Of a stretch of 64,000 nt of DNA, positions 45,210-54,355 are shown piece after piece. Each line of letters opens with the position of its first letter. Position 1 is the stretch's first letter. Both the position numbers and the translations under genes were made by a program. The stretch comes from an uncultured Bacteroides sp. (lineage in GTDB: Bacteria; Bacteroidota; Bacteroidia; Bacteroidales; Bacteroidaceae), in assembly GCA_947646015.1 (NCBI GenBank), contig CANSEY010000017.1, forward strand, positions 1-64,000. The letters are read 5' to 3'. The notes under the pieces are model-generated. The model made no database searches. It was not told where the DNA came from and worked only from the letters and a program-made list of their open reading frames with translations.

Positions 45210-45584
45210 TTATTCCAACCGGAAATCTCCATAAACATCAGTTCCACGCGGAGTAGTAAACTTTAAGGAATACTCACCCATGCCCCAAAGCGTCAGATCA
45301 AAAGTCTCTGTATCTCCAGAAGATACCGACAATGACTTCTGTATCACCATCACTCCATCTTTATAGAGTGTAATGGTCATATCCATTATAGGAGCTTCAA
45401 AACTAAGAACCAAGAATTCAGAGCCTGAAATTTCAGCTCTAATGGGAATATCTTCAACGATCGATTTCTGGAGCTTATCATTAAACAAACCTTTTAAATC
45501 AACTGGACTCGTGCTTCCGTTTGTCTTTGCCATCATTTGAAGCGACAAGACTACAAGTAATAATGTAAATAGCATACTTTTCAT
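45210..45584 (-). CDS. DUF3244-type secreted protein
   Basis: About 124 residues from the ATG at 45584 (MKSMLFTLLLVVLSLQMMA), the only start giving a signal peptide; the open frame runs upstream to 45686. After residue 20 the chain is an Ig-like beta-sandwich (FLVLSFEAPIMDMTITLYKDG, SLKFTTPRGTDVYGDFRLE). This fits the small secreted DUF3244 family common in Bacteroides. Its function is unknown. It lies between the regulator and the LanC/glycosyltransferase genes, on the same strand. Confidence 0.72.
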   Translation of the reverse strand: MKSMLFTLLLVVLSLQMMAKTNGSTSPVDLKGLFNDKLQKSIVEDIPIRAEISGSEFLVLSFEAPIMDMTITLYKDGVMVIQKSLSVSSGDTETFDLTLWGMGEYSLKFTTPRGTDVYGDFRLE

Positions 45585-45777
45585 AATCACTAGAGATTGG
45601 TTAATATCGCAAACATAAGTTTTTGTTTTCATAAAAACAAACAGTTCAGGACTTATTTTGGAGGTTACCAGACCACGATAAGACATATAAATCGCCTATA
45701 TAATATGCCATAAAGCAGAAATACATCTTTCCACGAAGACGTATAATTAACATAAAAAAAGGTATTAATATTTTAAG

Positions 45778-47562
45778 TCAGAACTTCGTCCGCAAAAAAT
45801 CTCCCAAAGAATTTATATTCTTTTTTAAATCCATTTTTGCGTCCAATTTCTCTCTTATTCGGAAAATTGCTTTATTTAGGGTATTCTTGCTTTTCCCTAA
45901 TTTTTGTTCCATTTGTTGGGTGGAAAGATGTTCATAAGAGAGTACACAAAGAAGCGATTCATAAGGGGTAAGCTTCAAATGGGGATCACGCAGGAAAGCA
46001 ACTAATGGAGCATTGTAAAGTTTATAGATAGTAACCACAGCTTTATAACAATCCTCCGAAATCACTCCCTCAGCATCAAAGTAACGGTAAACGTCCAATT
46101 CTGCCAATAGTTCTGAACGAGCGTCATCAACCTTCCGCAACTGTTTTTGTAAAACAAGTAAGTCTTGTTCCATTTTGTTATTAGTTTGACTCACATCATC
46201 AGCTCTTTGTTTAATTAGAGCGAATTGCTGCTCAATGCTCTTTTTTTCATCAGTCAAATCAATCAGACTTTTATTATAATCCTCTTTCATTGTAGATGCC
46301 TCTTTACGGATTCGTTCAATCTGATCATTCATCTCTTTTATAACCTGCTTCCCTTCATCCAACTCTGCTCTCTGAGTAATAAGTTCGCGCTCCTTCGCCC
46401 TTTTATAACGTTTGTATATATGAAAAACGTAAGCCAAAGATATCGCAAGTAAAAGTAAGCAGAGAATAAAGCAATATAATAACAATCGGCTAATTTTATT
46501 TTTCTTAATTAATATCTCCTGATCGTATTTAGCCTGAACCTCTACGATGCGCTTTGCTTGTGAAAGTCGATAAACAGAATCCGCAGACTGGATATAAAGA
46601 GGCACATAGTGTTCTATATCTTGAAGATTCTGTTTACTGACAGCTTCGTTCAGCAAGGAGGCATATACTGCCTTTCGGGTATAAATATTCTCTGAATTCA
46701 GGGCTTTATGCCATAAAGAATCAACTAAATCTCCACGATTTTGTCTTGTATAGATTGTAGCCAATACGGCATATGAACGGAGTTTGTCCTCCGGAGTACT
46801 TGGTAATTTCAAAGAAGCGTTCACTACTTGTTCCGCTTTACCAAATTGATTGGTGAGCATATAAAAGACACCCACATTATGATAAATATTAGCTTGCCAG
46901 GCAGCATCAATATCCGGCACATAAGACAAAACCTCACTAAAAAGAGAGTCTGCCCGATGCGTCTCTCCTAAATAGACAGATATCTTAGCCATATCCTGTA
47001 ATCCGGAAGCCGTCAAAGTTGGATTTTGTATGGTTCGATAGCAAGGCAAAGCCTTTTCATAATATAATAATGCCTTCTTATAATGCTCTTCATCCCTATT
47101 CAAATGTCCCAGATAGCTGTAAATCAATCCTACTAAATAATAATCAGTCAAATCCGGAATCATAGATTCCGCTTTTTTATACAGGAGTGTAGCACCCTCT
47201 AAGTTCCCTTGTTGCTGAAACACCCTACCCTTATAAAATAAAGCTTTAGCTTTACACTCCGCATCACCTTTATTTGAATAATAGCCAACAGCTATTTGTA
47301 TCAACGAATCCGAGCTCAACGGTAAATCATTCTTATCCATTGCCTGGGTCAACAGTAGGCAATAATCAGCTTGGTTTTCTCCCGTCAACTTTTCAGGATC
47401 CGATATTTGATGAAGATACACTAAAGCACTATCGGGACATTCCTCCATACACATTTCGGCCTGACGTAACAAACGGACTACTTGCCCCTCAGAACGCCCA
47501 TCGGTACAACTTACCAAAAACAAAACAAATAACAATACGCAGCAGATATAAGATGATTTCAT
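45778..47562 (-). CDS. Membrane TPR regulator with C-terminal helix-turn-helix
   Basis: 594 residues. A lipoprotein-like signal (LLFVLFLVSC) is followed by TPR repeats (about 30-320, e.g. CKAKALFYKGRVFQQQGNLE), a membrane helix (about 365-385, LLLYCFILCLLLLAISLAYVF), a coiled coil (390-490) and a C-terminal helix-turn-helix-like region (LTPYESLLCVLSYEHLSTQQM, LGKSKNTLNKAIFRIREKL). Such one-piece sensors sit upstream of many Bacteroides peptide and surface loci and are thought to sense an envelope signal and act on DNA. Divergence from other genes and its own promoter make it the probable regulator of the cluster. Confidence 0.85.
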   Translation of the reverse strand: MKSSYICCVLLFVLFLVSCTDGRSEGQVVRLLRQAEMCMEECPDSALVYLHQISDPEKLTGENQADYCLLLTQAMDKNDLPLSSDSLIQIAVGYYSNKGDAECKAKALFYKGRVFQQQGNLEGATLLYKKAESMIPDLTDYYLVGLIYSYLGHLNRDEEHYKKALLYYEKALPCYRTIQNPTLTASGLQDMAKISVYLGETHRADSLFSEVLSYVPDIDAAWQANIYHNVGVFYMLTNQFGKAEQVVNASLKLPSTPEDKLRSYAVLATIYTRQNRGDLVDSLWHKALNSENIYTRKAVYASLLNEAVSKQNLQDIEHYVPLYIQSADSVYRLSQAKRIVEVQAKYDQEILIKKNKISRLLLYCFILCLLLLAISLAYVFHIYKRYKRAKERELITQRAELDEGKQVIKEMNDQIERIRKEASTMKEDYNKSLIDLTDEKKSIEQQFALIKQRADDVSQTNNKMEQDLLVLQKQLRKVDDARSELLAELDVYRYFDAEGVISEDCYKAVVTIYKLYNAPLVAFLRDPHLKLTPYESLLCVLSYEHLSTQQMEQKLGKSKNTLNKAIFRIREKLDAKMDLKKNINSLGDFLRTKF

Positions 47563-47619
47563 CTGTCTTCAAATATAATCCAAAATAAAGAATAAAATAA
47601 GTTCTATGAACCCATTCCT

Positions 47620-47650
47620 CAAAAGTACAATTATATTTTTAAATATCAAC
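47620..47650 (-). promoter_or_regulatory. Promoter of the regulator gene
   Basis: Minus strand GTTG (47650-47647), 19 bp, TACTTTTG (47627-47620). The -7 box matches TAnnTTTG and lies 58 bp before the start codon. A near-copy is found at 49757-49787. Confidence 0.6.
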
Positions 47651-47852
47651 AATAAGTAAAATAAAGAATAGAACAGACCTATTCTTTTTCCGGAAAAGTA
47701 TATATCTATCCGGTGGATCATTTAATAATTTTATCGCAAATGCCTTGTCGGTTATTACAGCATATTGTTTCTTTAATAAGAAACCCGCCATTGATGTGGA
47801 CTTTATCAATGACGGGCAGTTTAGATTATTCTAAGATTGTATCGAATCACGT

Positions 47853-48236
47853 TAATATTATTATTTCATTCAATCACCTTGAACCTCATTTCTATCAATA
47901 ACCACCGGTATTTTATAAGATTTACCTTGACGGACAATATCGTATACCAATGTGTCTTGTCGGCTTAGCTCCGCATCCTCTTCCATAGAGATCATTTTAA
48001 TAGGAATTTCATTTATAGCAATAATTTCATCACCTTCTAACAAACCGGCTTTTTTAATATAATTACTCTCATAATCGGCAATTTTAGTAATAATAATTTT
48101 TCCATGGCTATTCATACGGGATGACATGTGGAATCGTTTCTTCCGAGGATTGACCACTCGTTTGTAGTTGTTTATTGGCTGCAAACCTAATCTTTGTGAT
48201 TTCATATCAAAGAAAACATTAAATCTTTTAAGAAAA
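47853..48236 (-). pseudogene. Truncated copy of the aspartyl protease/PDZ gene
   Basis: The last ~122 codons of a protease nearly identical to the gene at 38228-39484 (RFNVFFDMKSQRLGLQPI through the PDZ domain to the shared stop at 47870). Both catalytic lobes are missing. Homology stops at 48236; the open frame continues to 48328 only by reading into the end of the neighbouring propeller gene. It has no signal peptide and is best seen as a remnant left by recombination. Confidence 0.88.
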
Positions 48237-48281
48237 AGCATTAGTTTTTCAGTGGTTCTACCAAAGGCTATACTATAAATA

Positions 48282-49502
48282 TTATTCCTTAAATTTAGCG
48301 ATAAGCAACACCGGATTATCTTCGTCATTCAATTTTGAAGCAATCTCTTTCAACTCTCCTTTCAACTTTCCTTGCCCGTTAAGTTCGATGAGCTCCTCGG
48401 CCGGATAATATTGTATGGCATAGTTTTCAGGCACTACATGATAATTGGCGGACAATCGCATTTGGAATGCCGGAATATTGGTAGCGGACACTACATCCCT
48501 GTTTACCAGATCGACCCAGCAATATTCATTAGTGAACCTGTCATACAAATAAGATACCGGATCAGAAACACGGTTGTTCTTCACATCTATATCCTTTACT
48601 ATCGTGTACCAAAGCAAATAACGGCCGGTCATCACATCAACCGTCGCTAAAATCGGAATATTGTTTTCGCTTGTATGGTTCCGGCGGACAGTCAATGGAA
48701 TCAAATGGTCATCACGATATACATACGCCGTATCCAATGAATAATCGGCAATCAGAATATCCGAACCAAAACGGGCTACGGGAGACATTAATAAACTTAC
48801 ATAACCAAACGCACCGTCTCCTACTGTATAAGACAGTCCATCCCTTATTCTCTCCTTGACCGTGATGGGAATCGACGTTAATTTCCCGTCTTTCTTGGAA
48901 ATCTTGTAATAAGGCGTTTTATTAACAGGATACTTCCCAATCTGAGAGTCGACAAGGCGATAATCTTCGCCAAACAGGAAATTTTCATCATACTCAAATA
49001 TCGAAGAAGCAAACATGCGGTTTTGCGGCAGTTTAAGCGTGCGCCTGTATGCGCCGCCATAACCATACACCTGAATTCTGCTTTGTAACCCGTCATAGAT
49101 GAATATCTCCCGGGCTTTTTCATCGATGCAATAACCGCTGACAATATCTCCATATTCTTCCCCGCTCATGCCTGTATGGTTAAAAGAATGAAGGTATTTT
49201 CCTGACTTGTCAAAGAAGATAACATCACTTTTCTTGTTTACGGTAACAAGAAAGCTGTCCGTCATAAGGATGGGACGGATACCGACCAATGAGCTGTCAC
49301 CTGTTTCCAACACGACATATCTTACATCTGCGATATCCTGAAGAATGATTTCTTTCTCGGGGTATTGCTCCTGCAAATCAAAAACAGGCAATCCGGTGAA
49401 CGGCTCGACAGGAGTATTTACACATGCCGGCTTCTCTTTTTGAGAACTACCGGTACAGGCCACCAACGCACTAAGCACTAAAATCAAATATAGGTTTTTC
49501 AT
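48282..49502 (-). CDS. 6-bladed beta-propeller lipoprotein (A)
   Basis: 406 residues with lipoprotein signal MKNLYLILVLSALVAC. The chain follows the 6-bladed propeller (DUF5128-type) pattern: ILQDIADVRYVVLETGDSSL, KSDVIFFDKSGKYLHSFNHTG, a GEEYGDIVSGYCIDEKARE blade, and a C-terminal signature NDEDNPVLLIAKFKE shared by all members of the array. Surface-exposed lipoproteins of this family are of unknown function. It is the most diverged member, and its 3' end is joined to the protease remnant. Confidence 0.82.
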   Translation of the reverse strand: MKNLYLILVLSALVACTGSSQKEKPACVNTPVEPFTGLPVFDLQEQYPEKEIILQDIADVRYVVLETGDSSLVGIRPILMTDSFLVTVNKKSDVIFFDKSGKYLHSFNHTGMSGEEYGDIVSGYCIDEKAREIFIYDGLQSRIQVYGYGGAYRRTLKLPQNRMFASSIFEYDENFLFGEDYRLVDSQIGKYPVNKTPYYKISKKDGKLTSIPITVKERIRDGLSYTVGDGAFGYVSLLMSPVARFGSDILIADYSLDTAYVYRDDHLIPLTVRRNHTSENNIPILATVDVMTGRYLLWYTIVKDIDVKNNRVSDPVSYLYDRFTNEYCWVDLVNRDVVSATNIPAFQMRLSANYHVVPENYAIQYYPAEELIELNGQGKLKGELKEIASKLNDEDNPVLLIAKFKE

Positions 49503-49756
49503 TATAAATCTGTTTAAAAATGTATAAAATATTTCTCAGATAGAATCTGCATGAACAGCTTTTTCCTCCTTCTCCACCTTCACTCCGACCTGCGGCAGAT
49601 TTGTGCATAAAGCCCAAATATCCCAACAAATAGATGACTTACTTTCATTTATACTAATTTATGAGAATTAAATAGTATCACATGTCAGGCTCCCGTAAAT
49701 TAAAAGCAGGCAATCTAACAAATGGTTTAACACTATCAACACCATGAACCCATCCT

Positions 49757-49787
49757 CAAAAATACAATTATATTTTTAAAAATCAAC
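49757..49787 (-). promoter_or_regulatory. Second copy of the regulator-type promoter
   Basis: Minus strand GTTG (49787-49784), 19 bp, TATTTTTG (49764-49757), within a ~50-bp near-duplicate of the sequence before the regulator gene. It points to propeller gene A, 255 bp away. Confidence 0.5.
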
Positions 49788-49938
49788 AATAAGTCGAATA
49801 ATTCCGGTTGGTGAAATTCAAAAAAGGTATCAAATTCTTTTATTCAAATTAACACTGTTAACAGTCATTCCAAAATATCTTTTTTGGAGGATGCAAAGAA
49901 CAAGTCTTTTGCATTTAAAAGAGCTGTTCCTTATCACC

Positions 49939-49977
49939 AAAAGACTTGCTTTAACAGTGTGTTAAAACAAGTCTTTT
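49939..49977 (-). terminator. Hairpin downstream of propeller gene B
   Basis: AAAAGACTTG / CAAGTCTTTT with an extended TTTAACA/TGTTAAA inner stem. A third copy of CAAGTCTTTT occurs at 49901-49910. Minus-strand T residues follow the stem. It lies 225 bp after the stop of the next propeller gene. Confidence 0.65.
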
Positions 49978-50201
49978 AATCGCCCAAAACAAATAGAGAA
50001 AACTAACTGATTTTTAATAGAATAGAATTAAAAAAACTCTATATTCTAATAAATTCGCAAACAGGACATAAAAGAAATACTCGCCAATTTAACAAGTAAG
50101 AAAGGTGCCTAATCTGATGTATCTATTCGCAATACATGCCTATTTACTGCTATTTCACAATTAAGTAGTCTTTTACCAGATCAGCCCATCATAACTCCCC
50201 T

Positions 50202-51476
50202 TCAATTTTTCAACTTGTAAATGGCAATAATAGGATTGTCATCTTCTCCCATTTCATCAAGAAGACGCATTAATTCGGCTTTCTTCTCCGGGAATTTAAC
50301 TTTGGCATCTTTTATCGTTGCCTTCAGTTTATCGGCCTGAACTACATCAATAATCGAATAAACATGTCGATCATCAATATAGCGGAATCCGCCTATATTA
50401 ACACCACCGTCTATGTCATTTGTTATCCCGGGAGTATCTAGTGCAAACCAACCACCTATCTTATCAGAAGATTGGCTCCAACTCTTCACACCTCCCGTTT
50501 GCTTATTGAAGAAACTATACCACCACCTTTTTCCATAAACATAAGTAAGCAACAAAAAATCTTTGGTCTCTGCGATAGCCATCATTAAGATATAGTTTTC
50601 TCGCCTGCTTTGCCGACTTATTTGATACTCGGAAACAGGTAACTTATACCGTCCCAGATTTAAATGATAACGAGGAAAGATAGAGTCCAAACTTACTCCA
50701 TAAATTGTATCGTTAATTACAGAATAAGCATTATAGGAGTTATCATAAAACCAATGGCGTGGTCTATCAATCATCACAAACTGAGGACAATTCGCATAAA
50801 AACTTGATCCGAGATAAGGGCTTTGATTTGTCACAACAGTACCATCAGTTCCTACAATACAAACAGTAGAAACATATTGAGGAAAGAATTGACCTTCCGG
50901 TATAAAACCAGGATAACAAACAATGTTGTTATTCAAAAGATCAAAATCAGCAGATGCACTCATCAATGCTTCAAAATCTTTGGACGGAACTATCTTTTGA
51001 ATAAATTGATTATCATGTACCCGATATACAAAAAAACCACTACGATAAGCAGCTTTTACATATACAAGACTATCCGTAGCTGAAAAACCAAGTATTGTAT
51101 TTGTTTCTCCCGGCCCTTGTCCCAATTTTCCGAGTGAACGAATATAAGCTCCATCTCTACTAAACATTTTTATTAAAGAATTCTCTCCATCACTCTTGAC
51201 AAAAAGGAAGTGAGGAGTTAATTGTATCTTAGAAATATAACCTATCAACGACTGATCGGTTGTTTCAGGTTTAATATATTCCACATCCTCTATAAACAGA
51301 CTCATCAACAGTTCTTCACCACAGTCGGAAAGATGATCAGCTAAATTGATTTCACGAAAGGCCTCTACGTGGAACTGCGTATTACTGGCGACAGATGATT
51401 GATCATTGTTCTTCCTGCTCTGGCAAGCAATAAAGATACAAAACAGACCTAATATACAACTCAAAGACTTATACAT
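50202..51476 (-). CDS. 6-bladed beta-propeller lipoprotein (B)
   Basis: 424 residues, lipoprotein signal LGLFCIFIAC. Early text INLADHLSDCGEELLMSLFI, DVEYIKPETTDQSLIGYISK, then FSRDGAYIRSLGKLGQGPGE is the first blade with the GQGPGE turn typical of the family. The C-terminus GEDDNPIIAIYKLKN matches the array signature. It is a close paralogue of propeller C, sharing APGITNDIDGG-like and KVKFPEKKAELMRLLDEM blocks. No enzyme motif is visible. Position after the peptide cluster suggests a surface role, which is unproven. Confidence 0.83.
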   Translation of the reverse strand: MYKSLSCILGLFCIFIACQSRKNNDQSSVASNTQFHVEAFREINLADHLSDCGEELLMSLFIEDVEYIKPETTDQSLIGYISKIQLTPHFLFVKSDGENSLIKMFSRDGAYIRSLGKLGQGPGETNTILGFSATDSLVYVKAAYRSGFFVYRVHDNQFIQKIVPSKDFEALMSASADFDLLNNNIVCYPGFIPEGQFFPQYVSTVCIVGTDGTVVTNQSPYLGSSFYANCPQFVMIDRPRHWFYDNSYNAYSVINDTIYGVSLDSIFPRYHLNLGRYKLPVSEYQISRQSRRENYILMMAIAETKDFLLLTYVYGKRWWYSFFNKQTGGVKSWSQSSDKIGGWFALDTPGITNDIDGGVNIGGFRYIDDRHVYSIIDVVQADKLKATIKDAKVKFPEKKAELMRLLDEMGEDDNPIIAIYKLKN

Positions 51477-51589
51477 ATCATTAATTCATATCGTTTATGA
51501 AAAATCACTAATCAACATCGTAATCTAATCCTTCAAAACATAAACAGTACATTCAGTATTCTTATAAGAGTTTTTTCCCGTAAGTAACT

Positions 51590-52834
51590 TTAGTCTTTCA
51601 ATTTATAGAAAGCAATAATCGGATTATCATCCTCGCCCATTTCATCAAGAAACTTCAGCAGTTCGGCCTGCTTCTCAGGGAACTTGACCTTAGCTTCAGT
51701 AATATTGCGCCTTACCTGATCCAAATTATCCGGAGTGATTGCGAAGTGAAAACAGTTTTCACCTACATTATAGAAGTCTTTGAACGATTGAGAGCCGTCA
51801 ATATCATTCGTTATACCCGGTGCATCGAGTATCATCCAATAATGAGCTTTAAAAGGAGTTTGCTCCCAAGAGTCGATCTTCTCCGTTTTTTTATCGTATC
51901 GGCTGAACCATAACTTTTTATCAAACCAAAATTTTAAAAAAAGAAACTCTTTAGTTTCATAAACACTTTGCATCAGAACAAAATCTCCCCAACCATAATC
52001 ATGAGTAGGATCATATCTTCCGGAAGGCAATTTATATTTTCCAAGAGAAAGATGGTAACGAGGAAAGATAGAATCACAAGTAATGCCGTAGATCGTATCA
52101 TTAATAAACGAATAAACATTACTTCTTCCACGATAGAGCCAAGAAGGATCAGAAGATAATTGTAATATTTTCTTATCACTAGAGGATAAGTAAGGGATTT
52201 GCTCCATCAATGTCTCTCCTTCTCCATTCGCAACACAAGCGCTTATAAATGTCTTACTATTATCAGGCGAATAAACAGTACCGGGATAATAAACCAAACA
52301 ATCTCCCATCACATCGATGGCCCTACTAAAAAAAACAGGCCATTTTAAAGGAATTTCCTTGACGAAGCTGTTATCCCGCATATCATAGACTGTCAGGCTG
52401 CCATTACGGCTGAACGGATAAATAAATACCAAATTGTCACTGACTGTGAAAAAGTCAATATTAGCTATCTCTCCGGGTCCCTGACCTACACGACCGATTT
52501 TACGGATAAACTTTCCCGAAGTATCAAACATCATGACATGGTTCTGATTTCTTGAATAAATAAAGACAAACTTCTCCGTCCGCTTTGGCTGCTTTATATC
52601 ACCGACTAATATACTATCCTGCGTTTCCAGCTTCACATACTCCACATCTTTCACGATGTCACTCAGCAGTAAAGGCTTGCCGCAATCTTTCAGGTTGTTA
52701 GCAAGATCAATATCTTTAAAGGTTTCCTCGGTCGGTAAAGCGTTATCATCCACCATATCCGGAGAAGAAGACTTGCTGCCACAAGCAGCAAGAAAAAACA
52801 ATACCAAAAACAATGCGATATAATCTAACTTCAT
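51590..52834 (-). CDS. 6-bladed beta-propeller lipoprotein (C)
   Basis: 414 residues, lipoprotein signal LVLFFLAAC. DVEYVKLETQDSILVGDIKQ, then FDTSGKFIRKIGRVGQGPGE and LDAPGITNDIDGSQ mark propeller blades. The end KFPEKQAELLKFLDEMGED, then DNPIIAFYKLKD, is nearly the same as in propeller B, so these two genes arose by duplication. The gap of 113 bp to B and 24 bp to D suggests an operon. Confidence 0.83.
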   Translation of the reverse strand: MKLDYIALFLVLFFLAACGSKSSSPDMVDDNALPTEETFKDIDLANNLKDCGKPLLLSDIVKDVEYVKLETQDSILVGDIKQPKRTEKFVFIYSRNQNHVMMFDTSGKFIRKIGRVGQGPGEIANIDFFTVSDNLVFIYPFSRNGSLTVYDMRDNSFVKEIPLKWPVFFSRAIDVMGDCLVYYPGTVYSPDNSKTFISACVANGEGETLMEQIPYLSSSDKKILQLSSDPSWLYRGRSNVYSFINDTIYGITCDSIFPRYHLSLGKYKLPSGRYDPTHDYGWGDFVLMQSVYETKEFLFLKFWFDKKLWFSRYDKKTEKIDSWEQTPFKAHYWMILDAPGITNDIDGSQSFKDFYNVGENCFHFAITPDNLDQVRRNITEAKVKFPEKQAELLKFLDEMGEDDNPIIAFYKLKD

Positions 52835-52858
52835 AGGACGATAATTTATAGGTTATTA

Positions 52859-54082
52859 CTAATAGTTGGATTTAAGTTTCCCAATCATAAGAATGTCATT
52901 ATCATTTTCGTGCAAACTATTTCTCAAACCAGTGGCTCGCTTACGTATTTCAGGCTTTAAATCAGTTTGGGCAAGAACTTTATCTAAAGCATCCATCAGT
53001 TCAAGAGGATCGTAAGAGATACAGACATAACCGTTGCGCATAGTCAAGAAAGGATAAGAAAGTCCCAAAAAGTCATTTGTAAAACGATCAATACGCTTCA
53101 CACTACCATCTTTTTTAGAAACACGAACATTAAATACAGTCATACGAACGGGAGAACCATCTGATGGCATTTTAGCCGGTCCAATAGTTACTCTACTCCA
53201 ATAATATTCCGGAGTCTCATGCAATGACGTTACAATATATTTATCCTCCTGCATTACATTATCCAAAGTAAAACAAGGTTTCAATACATTATTAGCAATA
53301 TCATAGTGATATAGAGTATCAGGGCGTGTACGCCCGACAACCTGACAAAGGGAAAAAGAATAGGCATCAACATTCCGGGGAGCCAATACTTCATTGCTAT
53401 AATCCGGCAAAATTGCATAATTTACAGCAAATATTTTTTGCAAGATATTCCCCTTAAAATCTTGTACCCAACATAGATTCTTACTGATCGGTGCTTTTGG
53501 ATTTCCTATATCAGTAAAGGGAAGAACGACCACTACAGCTTTTTCATTTTCCAAATCTATCCAAATGGAACTCTTCGTTATCGTTTCCGGCAATGAAATA
53601 CTCTCTTTCGATAAAAATCGGCCTTTAAGATCAAAAAATAACATTTTTTGATTCTCGGCAATAGCTACACGTCCCTGCTTTTCATCAAGAAATCTATTCA
53701 CAGCATATTTATACTCTCCGGGGCCTTGACCAACTCCACCTATATCAGCCACATATCGTCCTTTACGAGTAAATAATTTCAAAGCAGAAACGCCATCCGG
53801 CTCTATTAAAATATAATTGCTTGAAACATCAATACCAGAAGGATAAGTGGCAACCAATGCCTCTTCTCTACCATCCAACTTAATAATTTCCAATGATTCT
53901 ATCAAATCAGAAAACAACATTTCCTCACCCTTTAATTTCTCTATTTCCAGTAAATCGACAGCGTAAAAGGCGGAACCTTCTTTTATATCCCTCTCTTGGG
54001 GTATAAACAAAGAACATGAGGAAGCAGACATTGCAACCGATAAAAGAAAGAGAAGCGGATATAAAAAGTGTCTTGTCTTCAT
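52859..54082 (-). CDS. 6-bladed beta-propeller lipoprotein (D)
   Basis: About 407 residues from the ATG at 54082 (MKTRHFLYPLLFLLSVAMSA), which gives a lipobox ASSC; the longer frame hides the signal. SLEIIKLDGREEALVATYPS, FTRKGRYVADIGGVGQGPGE and the end RNSLHENDNDILMIGKLKSN place it in the same family. It is a close paralogue of propeller E: the DPLELMDALDKVL block and the C-terminal 60 residues are almost identical. Confidence 0.83.
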   Translation of the reverse strand: MKTRHFLYPLLFLLSVAMSASSCSLFIPQERDIKEGSAFYAVDLLEIEKLKGEEMLFSDLIESLEIIKLDGREEALVATYPSGIDVSSNYILIEPDGVSALKLFTRKGRYVADIGGVGQGPGEYKYAVNRFLDEKQGRVAIAENQKMLFFDLKGRFLSKESISLPETITKSSIWIDLENEKAVVVVLPFTDIGNPKAPISKNLCWVQDFKGNILQKIFAVNYAILPDYSNEVLAPRNVDAYSFSLCQVVGRTRPDTLYHYDIANNVLKPCFTLDNVMQEDKYIVTSLHETPEYYWSRVTIGPAKMPSDGSPVRMTVFNVRVSKKDGSVKRIDRFTNDFLGLSYPFLTMRNGYVCISYDPLELMDALDKVLAQTDLKPEIRKRATGLRNSLHENDNDILMIGKLKSNY

Positions 54083-54205
54083 ATAAAAATAGATTTTGGC
54101 TGAAAGTAAAAAACTACTTTTCATAAAGCATACCGCAAGATACGAATTATTCGTAGAATGTTATTCTTTTAGGGATATGTTAAAAAGCATCTCACTCAAA
54201 ATTCT

Positions 54206-54270
54206 TCAGTCTTTCAATTTGTAAATGGCAATAATTGGATTATCATCCTCGTGGACATTTTGCACGATCT
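54206..54270 (-). pseudogene. Remnant of a propeller gene 3' end
   Basis: Minus strand reads VQNVHEDDNPIIAIYKLKD followed by a stop at 54206, the C-terminal signature of the array. Nothing of the rest of a propeller gene is present in the 270-bp gap between D and E. A deletion scar of a former array member. Confidence 0.75.
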
Positions 54271-54355
54271 ATCAATATCACATATACTTGAGAACCTTCA
54301 GTGATTCGCCTGATAGCATTTAGAGATACAACCGAAATTTATAGATTACTTATAG

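Larger units (their letters stand above)
49503..50201. other. 699-bp intergenic region with duplicated promoter and hairpin
   Basis: No credible gene is seen. A ~50-bp stretch (49744-49794) nearly copies the promoter region of the TPR regulator (47605-47660). It is followed to the right by a long hairpin at 49939-49977. The rest is A/T-rich. Confidence 0.6.

Noticed and set aside
48237-48328. Extension of the protease remnant as a functional 152-residue protein
   Set aside because: The first ~30 codons are out-of-family sequence read from the end of propeller gene A, homology begins only at 48236, and both catalytic lobes and the signal peptide are missing.
49901-49977. CRISPR-like repeats (three copies of CAAGTCTTTT)
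   Set aside because: Only three 10-bp copies, two of them arms of one hairpin; no regular spacers and no cas genes.
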